NCBI GenBank assembly: GCA_013368315.1
Contig: JAACJM010000134.1
Location: 165,305 to 229,304, forward strand
DNA: 64,000 bases
Direction of reading: 5' to 3'
DNA from: Tetrapyrgos nigripes
Lineage: Eukaryota; Basidiomycota; Agaricomycetes; Agaricales; Campanellaceae
In this document: positions 35,605 to 45,689 of the stretch, piece by piece
Layout of the letters: the number at the start of each line of letters is the position of its first letter
Position numbering within the stretch: position 1 is the stretch's first letter
Made by a program: the position numbers and the translations under genes
Notes under the pieces: model-generated
Told to the model about the DNA's origin: nothing
Databases searched by the model: none
What the model saw: only the letters and a program-made list of their open reading frames with translations

Positions 35605-38600
35605 ACTTCTTCTCAGTGAAGAGAGATGAGTTACATGAAGGATCGGCAGCCGACTTCGAGAACATTGTCTGCTCCCACGTCCTTGGTGTCAAATGGAAGG
35701 AGAACACGGAACGTCTCATCACCGGTGCAAACCTGGCCAAGTTCAGAGACGAGGATTTCAGCCTGATGTTTAACACGTTGATGGCCTACAACAAGCTACT
35801 TGATGGGACGTCTCGCCACATGAGCGACAGTAGTCTTCTCGTCGCTCTCCGTACCGCTATTGAGCGGGTTCCAGGTGCTGGGTTGAGAGATTATTTAGAG
35901 GAAAAGAAGGTTCTCGACGTTGAGGCTGGCCAGGACTTGAAAAAGTGGGTCGAGGTCATTACGATTCACGACGCCGAGTATCGCAAGTTCAAGAAGCCTG
36001 AACGTGACCGCCTCGAGCGTTTGGAGAAGGCTCTCAGGGCGGCGTCGTATTCAAACCAGTCGTCATCTTCATCTTCCAGGAACACAGACAGCTCTTCCAA
36101 CTCTCGTGACCAATACCGTTCCTCTCGTGCACCTGCTCCTGCGGTCGGTGCCGTCTTCCCTACCAACCGCGCTCCTTACATGTCGGAAGTCCGTGCACTA
36201 GCGGGTCAGATTGATTTGTACAAGGCAATGCACATGTGCTTCAGTTGTCGCGTAGCGAACGCTGATCATAAAGGTTCAAATTGCCCTAACAAAGCTGTCA
36301 CCCCGCCTCTCACTGTCCCGAACCGTCCTTTAACTCAGGACGACGTCGACTATGTCACCAAGATCTGGAGGGAACATAATAAGCCAGTCTCGCTCAACGC
36401 TATCCTCAAACGTCGAACTGCTCCCGCGGTCGCTGCAGTGGGTATGGCGTCGGGTGTCATTGACGACCTGGACGCCTTCCTCGAGGATGTCCGTGGTCGT
36501 TCCCATCCTGTATCCGCTGTTTTCCCCTCTGCTCGCAACGTCTCTGATACAGACCTATATTCCAATGCTCATGTCCGTCGTCGCTCATCTTCTTGGCCCT
36601 CGCCCATGCATGTACCTGGTCGTCGTGGTCGTGGTTCTGCCCATTACGATGACTATGCGAACTCTCCGTCTCCTGATAACCGTCGTCGTCGCTATAGCCC
36701 TTCCCCTCGTCGTCGTCATCGCTCTCCCTCGTCCTCGCCGTCTCGAGCTTCGCCAGTTGCTGCCTTGAACCATGTAGATGATGAGGAAGATGTGAACTGG
36801 GTCGAGAATGATGGACCTACGACCCCAAGGGGTCAGAAAGCTGCTGCTGGACTGCGTAACACAGTTGTGAGTGAAGCTCCTTTACGACTTCCTCACCTGA
36901 ACCTGCACGCTGCCCTTGAAGGGCCAGCGACCTCGTCGCCGTTACATGTTTCCTTGCTCCTAGACTCTGGCTCACATATTGTTTTAATTAGGGATGATCT
37001 GGTCGTGTCCCTTGGCCTTCGTCGTTTCCGATTACCACGCCCGGAACTGATTGGCGTTGCAACTACGGACTCCTCGTCTCAGTCTCGCACCATCGCATTG
37101 CATGAATTCGTAAAACTCCGCATAACAGATCACTCTAATACTTGGACTTCTCGTACAGTCCAAGCCATTATCGCTCCGTCTCTTTGTTCTCCGATGATTC
37201 TGGGTCTCCCCTTCTTGTCACATAATAACCTGTCTATTAATTGCACAGATCGCACGTGTATTGACTCCGTAACCGGTATAGATATCCTAGATGCTAAGGC
37301 ATCTGCAGCCTGTCTTTTGTCTTCCAAACCCCCTCCTGATAGCCGTAGTCCCAAGCAGAAACGCATTGAGATTTGTAAACTTCGTATAGCCTTAATCCGT
37401 GAATTAAAATCATTCCATGATCGAAATCCACGCTTGCGAGACTCTGATGAGGTTCATATGTTAAATGTCGCAGCAGCCGTCAAGGCTCGCCTTGAAACAT
37501 TAGAAAGCTTGAGTGAATTGGAGAAACGGTCAAATGGCATCAAGGAGAGGTTCTCATCAGTGTTCGAGAAGATTCCTCATGTGTCCGAACTGCCAACCGA
37601 CATTTTATGCTCCATCAAGTTGAAAGATGCTGATAAGACCTTTTCCGCGAGAGCCTACTCGTCTCCTCGGAAATACAAAGAGGCCTGGTCTACACTAATC
37701 CAGGCACACTTGGATTCTGGCCGCATCCGTCCATCAGCTTCTGCTACAACGTCACCAGCGTTCTTAATTCCTAAAGCGGATCTGACTGCTTTACCTCGTT
37801 GGGTTAACGATTATCGCGTCTTGAATGCCAACACTATTCCAGATAGGCACCCGCTGCCGAGAATTGAGGACATTTTGGCAGACTGCGCCAAAGGGCGGAT
37901 CTGGGGAAAGATGGATATGACAGATTCCTTCTTCCAAACTAGGCTGGATGAAGCGTCGATTCCATTGACAGCAGTTAATACTCCACTGGGCTTGTATGAG
38001 TGGGTTGTGATGCCCATGGGAATTCGAAATGCACCGGCGATACATCAACGTCGGGTGGCGTCTGCCTTACGAGAATTCATTGGAAAGTTCTGTCATGTTT
38101 ACCTGGATGATATTATCATTTGGTCAAAGGACGAGAACGAACATGCACAACACGTTGAATTGATTCTCGCTGCACTGAAAGAGAACAAGCTGTATTGTAA
38201 CCCAAAGAAGTGCAAGTTTTTCCAGTTAGAAATTGACTTCCTGGGTCATCACATCTCGCGTAGAGGCGTGGAGGCTCAGTCGGGCAAATGCGATGCGGTA
38301 CTGCATTTTCCAAGACCTCATTCTGCCGCTGCTGTACGTCGATTCCTAGGGATGGTCAGATTCATTGCGGGTTACCTAGATAACTTGGCCGAGTACACAC
38401 GCGTATTGACTCCGTTAACAAGGAAGGAATGTAATAAGAACTTCCCAGAGTGGTCCTCAGACCACGAAAAGGCTTTTGTGAGGATTAAAGAGCTGGTTGT
38501 CGAACGTGCAGCACTGACAACAATTGACCATGTGAATCCGGGAGACAACAAGATTTTTTTGATTTGCGACGCCAGCAATTGGCGCACCGGCGCAATCTTG

Positions 38601-40532
38601 GCTTGGGGTAGTGACCTCAAATCTGCGAGGCCTGTCGGGTTCGACTCTGCTCAGCTTTCAGGTGCTGAACTGAATTATCCGGTTCATGAAAAGGAATTGC
38701 TGGCCATTATTCGTGCGCTAAAGAAATGGAGGGCAGATTGTATTGGCATGAAAGTATATGTACTCACGGATCATCGTACCTTGACAAATTTTCATGGACA
38801 GAAGGATCTTAGTACCCGGCAGATTCGATGGCAAGAGTTTTTGAGTCAGTATGATTTGGACATCTCATATCTACCCGGAGACGAGAACACCGGAGCGGAC
38901 GCCTTATCTCGCATTGCACCAGGTTCCTTGCCAGGTGAATCACCACCATCTCGTCCTAAGGGTACGTCTGCACTCTGGCGGCGTGCGTGTATCGCACCTG
39001 TGTTGTCTACCTCCGTCGATGTTGAGTTTTTAGACGCGATTAAGAAAGGCTACCAGACTGATGAGTTTGTAAGGAAGCTCACAGGGCTTCCTGCCCTACC
39101 AGCGGGTATAGAGAAACGCAATGGCCTGTGGTATGTCTCAAACAGGTTAGTCATTCCATCGACAGGCAACTTGAGGGAGACTCTTTACCGATTGGCCCAC
39201 GACAGTACTGGTCATTTTGGTGGAGACAAATGCTACGCATTCCTACGCGACTCGTACTATTGGCCCAACATGCGTAAGAACCTGATTGGTTCATATGTCC
39301 CTTCGTGTCAGGACTGCCAGCGTAATAAAGGAAATACGGCAAAGAACCCCAAGGGTCCTCTTCATCCTCTGCATGTACCTGAAGCTCGACTCGACAGTGT
39401 CGCATTGGATTTCATCGGTCCTCTTCCCGAAGACGAAGGGTTCAATTGCATTCTGTCCATGACTGACAGACTAGGTGCTGATCTTCAGATCGTACCTACA
39501 CGCACGGACATTTCCGCAGAACAGTGCGCCGTCTTGTTTTTCAACGAATGGTATTGTGAGAACGGATTACCCCTGGAACTGGTTTCGGACAGGGACAAGC
39601 TTTTTATTTCTAAGTTTTGGAATGCCTTCACGACATTGACGGGTGTGAAGCTGAAGATGTCGTCTGCCTTCCATCCTGAAACAGATGGGTCCTCTGAACG
39701 GTCTAATAAGACGATTAACCAGGCCTTACGGTACTATGTTTCGCGACAACAGAAGGGTTGGGTCAAGGCCCTCCCCAAGGTCCGTTTCGACATTATGAAT
39801 GCGGAAAACTCCAGTATCGGGATGTCTATGTTCCAACTAAAAACGGGACGTTCTCCACGCATCCTGCCTCCTCTGACCCCACAAGTCAAGCCTGGGAATG
39901 CAGAGGAATTTAGTGTTCGAGAATTCCTGGATAGGATGTTCACGATTGAGCAGGATGCTCGTGATGCCTTGTTCGCGGCCAAGACTCAACAAGCTGTTCA
40001 AGCGGATAAACACCGGGGTTCACCACCTACGTTCAAGGAAGGAGATATGGTGATGTTGTCGACAGCGAACCGCAGGCGACAATACGCGCAAGCGGGTCAG
40101 AATCGGGTGGCTAAATTTTTCCCCAGGTTCGACGGACCCTACAAGGTTGTTAAAACTCACCCAGAGACAGATTCGTACACCCTGGATTTGCACAACATGC
40201 CTAAAGTTTTCCCTACGTTTTATGTGGCGCAGTTGAAACCCTTCATTCCCAATGACGACAACGAGTTCCCTGGTCGTGCTCAAGTTCCGGCGCCAGACCC
40301 TGTCCTTGTGAATGGAAAACCAGAACATTTCATCGACCGTGTGATTGACTCGCGCAGACACGGGCGGGGATGGCAATTCTTGGTTAGATGGGTAGGTGAA
40401 GGTCCTGAAGGTGACGAATGGGTTCCCTTCTCATCAATACGCGATTGTGAATGCATTGATGAATGGGCTAAACAGGGTGGCGCCGGTCCTGAAGAAATGT
40501 TCAATGATGATATTCCTCGACCTACTAATTAA
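35601..40532 (+). CDS. Gag-Pol polyprotein of a chromovirus
   Basis: 1643 residues in one frame. In order: Gag with a zinc knuckle-like CFSC-x6-H-x4-C near residue 215 (the spacing is not the usual C-x2-C-x4-H-x4-C); an R/S-rich stretch; a retropepsin-like aspartic protease with LLDSGSHIVLI near 452; reverse transcriptase with the catalytic YLDDIIIWS near 834; RNase H with ICDASN near 987, an HEKELLAI glutamate and a LTDHRTL aspartate; integrase with an H-x-H/C-x2-C zinc site (1198-1237) and catalytic residues in LDFIGPLP (about 1268), SDRDKLF (about 1329) and DGSSERSN (about 1364). The C-terminus is a chromodomain (HFIDRVIDSRRHGRGWQFLV, then W-x-G, about 1575-1625), which in this clade steers insertion to particular chromatin. 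The reading frame is intact. Confidence 0.95.
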   Translation: MNFFSVKRDELHEGSAADFENIVCSHVLGVKWKENTERLITGANLAKFRDEDFSLMFNTLMAYNKLLDGTSRHMSDSSLLVALRTAIERVPGAGLRDYLEEKKVLDVEAGQDLKKWVEVITIHDAEYRKFKKPERDRLERLEKALRAASYSNQSSSSSSRNTDSSSNSRDQYRSSRAPAPAVGAVFPTNRAPYMSEVRALAGQIDLYKAMHMCFSCRVANADHKGSNCPNKAVTPPLTVPNRPLTQDDVDYVTKIWREHNKPVSLNAILKRRTAPAVAAVGMASGVIDDLDAFLEDVRGRSHPVSAVFPSARNVSDTDLYSNAHVRRRSSSWPSPMHVPGRRGRGSAHYDDYANSPSPDNRRRRYSPSPRRRHRSPSSSPSRASPVAALNHVDDEEDVNWVENDGPTTPRGQKAAAGLRNTVVSEAPLRLPHLNLHAALEGPATSSPLHVSLLLDSGSHIVLIRDDLVVSLGLRRFRLPRPELIGVATTDSSSQSRTIALHEFVKLRITDHSNTWTSRTVQAIIAPSLCSPMILGLPFLSHNNLSINCTDRTCIDSVTGIDILDAKASAACLLSSKPPPDSRSPKQKRIEICKLRIALIRELKSFHDRNPRLRDSDEVHMLNVAAAVKARLETLESLSELEKRSNGIKERFSSVFEKIPHVSELPTDILCSIKLKDADKTFSARAYSSPRKYKEAWSTLIQAHLDSGRIRPSASATTSPAFLIPKADLTALPRWVNDYRVLNANTIPDRHPLPRIEDILADCAKGRIWGKMDMTDSFFQTRLDEASIPLTAVNTPLGLYEWVVMPMGIRNAPAIHQRRVASALREFIGKFCHVYLDDIIIWSKDENEHAQHVELILAALKENKLYCNPKKCKFFQLEIDFLGHHISRRGVEAQSGKCDAVLHFPRPHSAAAVRRFLGMVRFIAGYLDNLAEYTRVLTPLTRKECNKNFPEWSSDHEKAFVRIKELVVERAALTTIDHVNPGDNKIFLICDASNWRTGAILAWGSDLKSARPVGFDSAQLSGAELNYPVHEKELLAIIRALKKWRADCIGMKVYVLTDHRTLTNFHGQKDLSTRQIRWQEFLSQYDLDISYLPGDENTGADALSRIAPGSLPGESPPSRPKGTSALWRRACIAPVLSTSVDVEFLDAIKKGYQTDEFVRKLTGLPALPAGIEKRNGLWYVSNRLVIPSTGNLRETLYRLAHDSTGHFGGDKCYAFLRDSYYWPNMRKNLIGSYVPSCQDCQRNKGNTAKNPKGPLHPLHVPEARLDSVALDFIGPLPEDEGFNCILSMTDRLGADLQIVPTRTDISAEQCAVLFFNEWYCENGLPLELVSDRDKLFISKFWNAFTTLTGVKLKMSSAFHPETDGSSERSNKTINQALRYYVSRQQKGWVKALPKVRFDIMNAENSSIGMSMFQLKTGRSPRILPPLTPQVKPGNAEEFSVREFLDRMFTIEQDARDALFAAKTQQAVQADKHRGSPPTFKEGDMVMLSTANRRRQYAQAGQNRVAKFFPRFDGPYKVVKTHPETDSYTLDLHNMPKVFPTFYVAQLKPFIPNDDNEFPGRAQVPAPDPVLVNGKPEHFIDRVIDSRRHGRGWQFLVRWVGEGPEGDEWVPFSSIRDCECIDEWAKQGGAGPEEMFNDDIPRPTN

Positions 40533-40631
40533 TTGACATCTCTTCAGATAAAAATTTTTTTTCTCCTTCCCTTGTCATTTCGTGCTTCATTGTTCATTAC
40601 TCACTACATTTTGCTTCAGAACGGGGAGGAG

Positions 40632-40812
40632 TGTAAACGTGTTGTGACGTTACACGACCACATGATCGTTACAGTACTATATTTACTAGTCACACTACAT
40701 CTTGTAACTTAATCTTTTACTTTATCTTCAATCACGACGTGTTCTAGATTCTTTCTCGTCTGATCCTCCTTTCGCTTGTCTTTCGTGTTCCTGCTCATAT
40801 AGCAGGTTCTCA
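40632..40812 (+). repeat. 3' LTR
   Basis: 181 bp, identical to 34861-35041, preceded by a polypurine tract at 40619-40631 and followed by the GACAT target duplication. Confidence 0.95.
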
Positions 40813-43616
40813 GACATCTTCTCAATACCTTCATGATACCTTCGCGACATCTTCATGACACCTTCACGATACCTTCAGCGACATCTTTATGACACCTTTG
40901 CGATACCTTCACGACACCTTTGCGAAACCTTTGCAACCCCTTCATGACACCTTCACAATACCTTTGCAACACCTTCCCGATACCTTTGCAACATCTTCAT
41001 GATACCTTCATGACACCTTCCCAATACCTTCATGATCATGAATATGTTGTGAAGGTGTTGTGTAGGTGTTGTGAAGGTGTCACAAAGGTGCCATGAAAAT
41101 GTTGTGAAGGTGTTGTGAGGGTGTTGCAAAGGTTTGGTGAAGGTAGCATGAAGGTATTGGAAAGGTGTTGTAAAAGTATCATGAAGATGTTGCAAAGGTA
41201 TTGGGAAGGTGTTGTGAAGGCATTGTGAAAGTGTCATGAAGATGTCATGAAGGTGTTGTGAAGGTGTCATGAAGTTGTTGTGAAGGTATTGTGAAGGTGT
41301 CATGAAGATGTCTCTGAAGGTATCATGAAGGTGTCATGAACATGTTGTTGTGAACAGGTCGTGAAGGTATTGTGAAGGTATTGGGAAGGGTCATGACGGT
41401 ATTGAAAAGATGCCGGGAAGGTATTGGGAAGGTGTCATGAAGATGTCATGAAGGTGTCGTGAAGGTATCAGGAAGGTGTTGTGAAGGTATGGGAAAGGTG
41501 TTGTGAAGGTGTTGGGAAGGTGTCTGAAGGTATTGTGAAGGTATCATGAAGATGTCATGAAGGGGTCACAAAGGTGTCACAAAGGTGTCATAAATATTGT
41601 CATGAAGATGTCGTGAAGGTATGGTGAAGGAGTGTCATGAAGATGTCATGAAGGGGTCACAAAGGTGTCACAAAGCTGTCATGAAGGGGTTGCAAAGGTG
41701 TCATAAAGATTGTCATGAAGATGTCGTGAAGGTATGGTGAAGGAGTGTCATGAAGATGTCATGAAGGGGTCACAAAGGTGGCACAAAGGTGTCATAAAGA
41801 TTGTCATGAAGATGTCGTGAAGGTATAGTGAAGGAGTGTCATGAAGATGTCATGAAGGGGTCACAAAGGTGTCATGAAGGGGTTGCAAAGGTGTCATAAA
41901 GATGTCATAAAGATGTCATGAAGGTGTTGCAAAGGTTTTGTGAATGTGTCATGAAGCTATCGGGAAGGTGTTATGGAGATGTCATGAAGGTATTGTGAAG
42001 GTGTCTCGAAGGTGTCGTGAAGGGGTTGTGAAGGTGTTGCAAAGGTTTTGTGAAGGTGTTCTGAAGATGTCCTGAAGGTATCGTGAACGGGTGTCATGGT
42101 GAAGGTGTTGCGAAGATGTCATGAAGGTATCACGAAGGTGCTGTGAAGGTACCTTTTTGCCACCAACATCTTTATGACACCTTCACAATACCTTCACAAC
42201 ACCTTCCCAACACCTTCATGGCACCTTCACAAACCCTTTGCAACACCTTCACAAAACCTTCATGACATCTTTATGACACCTTTGCGACTTCTTCACAACA
42301 CCTTCACAACACCTTCATGACATCTTGATGACACCTTTACAATACCTTCATGACACCTTCATGATACCTTCACAACACCTTACCTTCATGACACCTTCAC
42401 AATACCTTCACAATACCTTCACAGTACCTTCACAACACCTTCCCGATACCTTCGCAACACCTTCATGACACCTTTGTGACACGTTGACAACACCTACACA
42501 ACACCTTCACAACATATTCATGATCATGAAGGTATTGGGAAGGTATCAAGAAGGTATCATGAAGATGTTGCAAAGGTATCAGGAAGGTGTTGCAAAGGTA
42601 TTGTGAAGGTGTCATGAAGATGTCATGAAGGTGTCATGAAGGGTTGCAAAGGTGTTGCAAAGGTGTCGTGAAGGTATCGCAAAGGTGTCATAAAGATGTC
42701 GCTGAAGGTATCGTGAAGGTGTCATGAAGATGTCGCGAAGGTATCAAGAAGGTATTGAGAAGATGTCAGGAAGGTATCAGGAAGGTGTCAGGATGATGTC
42801 ATGAAGGTGTCCTGAAGGTATCAGGCAGGTGTCATGAAGGTATCCTGAAGGTATGGGGAAGTTGTTGCGAAGGTATGGGAAGGTGTTGTGGAGGTGTTGG
42901 GAAGGTGTCTGAAGGTATTGTGAAGGTGTCATGAAGATGTCATGAAGGTGTGGTGAAGGAGTGTCATGAAGATGCCATGAAGGCGTGGTGAAGGAGTGTC
43001 ATGAAGATGCCATGAAGGCGTCGTGAAGGTGTCGTAAAGATATCATGAAGGTGTCATGAAGGTGTTGCCAAGGTTTTGTGAAGGTGTCATGAAGGTATTA
43101 TGAAGATGTCACAAAGGTATCGTGAAAGTGGCGTGAAGGTGTCATGAAGGTGTTGCAAAGGTTTTGTGAAGGTGTCATGAAGGTAGCGTGAAGGTGTCGT
43201 GAAGGGGTTGCAAAGGTATCATGAAGATGTCATGAAGGTGTCATGAAGGTGTTGCAAAGAAGGTATTGTGAAGGTGTTATGAAGATGTCACATTGTGAAG
43301 GTGTCACAAAGGTGTCGCAAAGGTGTTGTGAAGGGGTCAGGAAGGTGCCATGAAGATGTTGTGAAGGTGTCGTGATGGTGTTGCAAAGGTTTCGTGAAGG
43401 TGTTCTGAAGGCGTCCTGAAGGTGTGGTGAAGGGGTGTTGTGAAGATGTCGTGAAGGTACCTTTTTGCCACTGACATCTTCATGACACCTTCACAATACC
43501 TTCACGATACCTTCCCAATTACTTCCCAATACCTTCATGACACCTTCACAAAACCTTTATGACATCTTTATGACACCTTTGTGACCATACCTTCATGACA
43601 TCCTGATGACACAACA
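40813..43616. repeat. 11-bp minisatellite array, block 4 (five strand segments)
   Basis: Plus 40813-41035, minus 41042-42147, plus 42154-42520, minus 42525-43455, plus 43462-43616. Reverse-type pivots lie at 42148-42153 and 43456-43461. TTCATGATCATGAA palindromes lie at about 41030-41045 and 42516-42532. The flanks of the palindrome at 42516 are the reverse complement of those at 41030 and 32085 over more than 40 bp. Confidence 0.92.
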
Positions 43617-44010
43617 TTTCGTACTGGTGAGCGTCACGTCTCTATCCAAGGCACTGATCAGCAGATTGGTGAGACTCTCATAGGCCTCGGTAAACATCTC
43701 ATGCTCTTCTGATGGACCTATTCCTGCTCCTCCAATGGCTACCTCTGTACCAGTCCAGTCAACCCACCTGTGCCTGCTGTTGACATTTCCAGTGCTGCAG
43801 GTCCTTGCACTGGCCAGCTCCCTGTTGACGCTATGCTCCTCATAGGCACCTTCAGTTGCAATGGCCTCTCCGATACCCTCCAGGATGACAGCTGCCTCAA
43901 CTACCTCTTCGACCCCATCCTCTTGGTCTCTCAGCAGTCCGATGAATGTGGGCACCCTGGCTTCAACTGTGTGGTCAAGAGACAGTGTACAGACAGCCTG
44001 GAGGGTGAAG
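43616..44010 (-). other. Fragment C, copy 3
   Basis: Same orientation as copy 1. The minus strand reads EEVVEAAVILEGIGEAIATE, HRWVDWTGTEVAIGGAGIG and TEAYESLTNLLISALDRD without a stop over 120 codons (43955-43593). Relative to copy 1 it lacks about 18 bp near 43703 and a short piece near 44010. Minisatellite on both sides. Confidence 0.6.
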
Positions 44011-45389
44011 AGGTGTCTGAAGGTATTGTGAAGGTGTCATGAATATGTTGTGAAGGTGTTGTGTAGGTGTTGTGAAGGTGTCACAAAGGTGTCATGAAGG
44101 TGTTGCGAAGGTATCGGGAAGTTGTTGTGAAGGTATTGTGAAGGTCTCATGAAGGTAAGGTGTTGTGAAGGTATCATGAAGGTGTCATGAAGATGTCATG
44201 AAGGTGTCGTGAAGGTGTCGTCATAAAGATCTCATGAAGGTTTTGTGAAGGTGTTGCAAAGGTTTTGTGAAGGTGCCATGAAGGTATTGGGAAGGTGTTG
44301 TGAAGGTGTTGTGAAGGTGTCATAAAGATGTCGGTGGCAAAAAGGTACCTTCACAGCACCTTCATGATACCTTCACGACATCTTCGCAACACCTTCACCA
44401 CGACACTCTTTCACCATACATTCAGGATGTCTTCAGAACACCTTCACAAAACCTTTGCAACACCTTCATGACCCCTTCACGACACCTTCGCAACACCTCC
44501 ACAATACCTTCATGACATCTCCATAACGGCTTCCTGATACCTTCATGACACATTCACAAAACCTTTGCAACACCTTCATGACACCTTCATGACACCTTCA
44601 TGACATCTTTATGACACCTTTGCAACCCCTTCACGACACCTTTGTGACCCCTTTGTGACCCCTTCATGACATCTTCATGACAATCTTTTTGACACCTTTG
44701 CAACCCCTTCACGACACCTTTGTGACACCTTTGTGACCCCTTCATGACATCTTCATGACAATCCTTCACCATACCTTCATGACATCTTCATGACACCTTC
44801 ACAATACCTTCAGACACCTTCCCAACACCTTCACAACACCTTTCCCATACCTTCACAACACCTTCCTGATACCTTCACAACACCTTCATGACACCTTCAT
44901 GACACCTTCCCAATGCCTTCCCAGCATTTTCTCAATACTATCATGACCCCTTCCCAATACCTTCACAATACCTTCACGACCTGTTCACAACAACATCTTC
45001 ATGACACCTTTACAATACCTTCACAATGCCTTCACAACACCTTCCCGATACCTTTGCAACATCTTCATTATACCTTTACAACACCTTTCTAATACCTTCA
45101 TGCTACCTTCACCAAACCTTTGCAACACCCTCATGACACCTTCACGACATCTTCATGACACCTTTGTGACACCTTCACAACACCTTAGTGACACCCTCCC
45201 AATACCTTCATGACACCTTCACGCTACCTTCACAACACCTTTCTGATACCTTCCTGACACCTTCATGACCCCTTCACAACATGTTCATGACATGTTCATG
45301 ACATCTTCACAATACCTTCACAACACCTTCCCAATACCTTTGCAACATCTTCACAATACCTTTGCAACACCTTCCCAATACCTTCATGA
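44010..45389. repeat. 11-bp minisatellite array, block 5 (two strand segments)
   Basis: Minus 44010-44343 and plus 44350-45389, with a forward pivot at 44344-44349. The stretch from fragment C copy 3 through the pivot is a direct repeat of 27480-27830. Confidence 0.92.
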
Positions 45390-45683
45390 ATGTTTACCAA
45401 GGCCTATGAGAGTCTCACCAATCTGCTGATCAGTGCCTTGGATAGAGATGTGACACTCACCAGTACAACTAGACTTCACAGTGAAAGCCTGAGGCCTGGC
45501 ACAACCAACAAGATGCCCAATGACAGAGTCAGGGCCCACAAGTGTACAGGAAAAATGGTCAGGCTTGCTCTCCACAGTAGGGTGTGTTTGTGTGAGTGGG
45601 AGAACAGTGTGGCCGATGGCATTGATGGCATAAGAGGTAGGGGGAGGGGGAGTGGAGTAAGAAGGTTGTCCAGGCATAGATAA
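45390..45683 (+). other. Fragment C, copy 4 (truncated)
   Basis: An open frame, FTKAYESLTNLLISALDRDV, then GKMVRLALHSRVCLCEWENS. It abuts minisatellite at 45389 and continues into the coiled-coil gene block through the 365-bp deletion junction at about 45680. Confidence 0.55.
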
Positions 45684-45689
45684 GTCTAA

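Larger units (their letters stand above)
34861..40812 (+). mobile_element. Ty3/gypsy chromovirus LTR retrotransposon, complete and young
   Basis: Two 181-bp LTRs (34861-35041 and 40632-40812), starting TGTAAACG and ending TTCTCA, appear identical over their full length. The 5-bp target duplication GACAT sits at 34856-34860 and 40813-40817 and is part of a minisatellite unit. A purine tract, AACGGGGAGGAG, precedes the 3' LTR. One long gag-pol frame fills 35601-40532. Identical LTRs mean very recent insertion or recent homogenisation. Confidence 0.96.
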
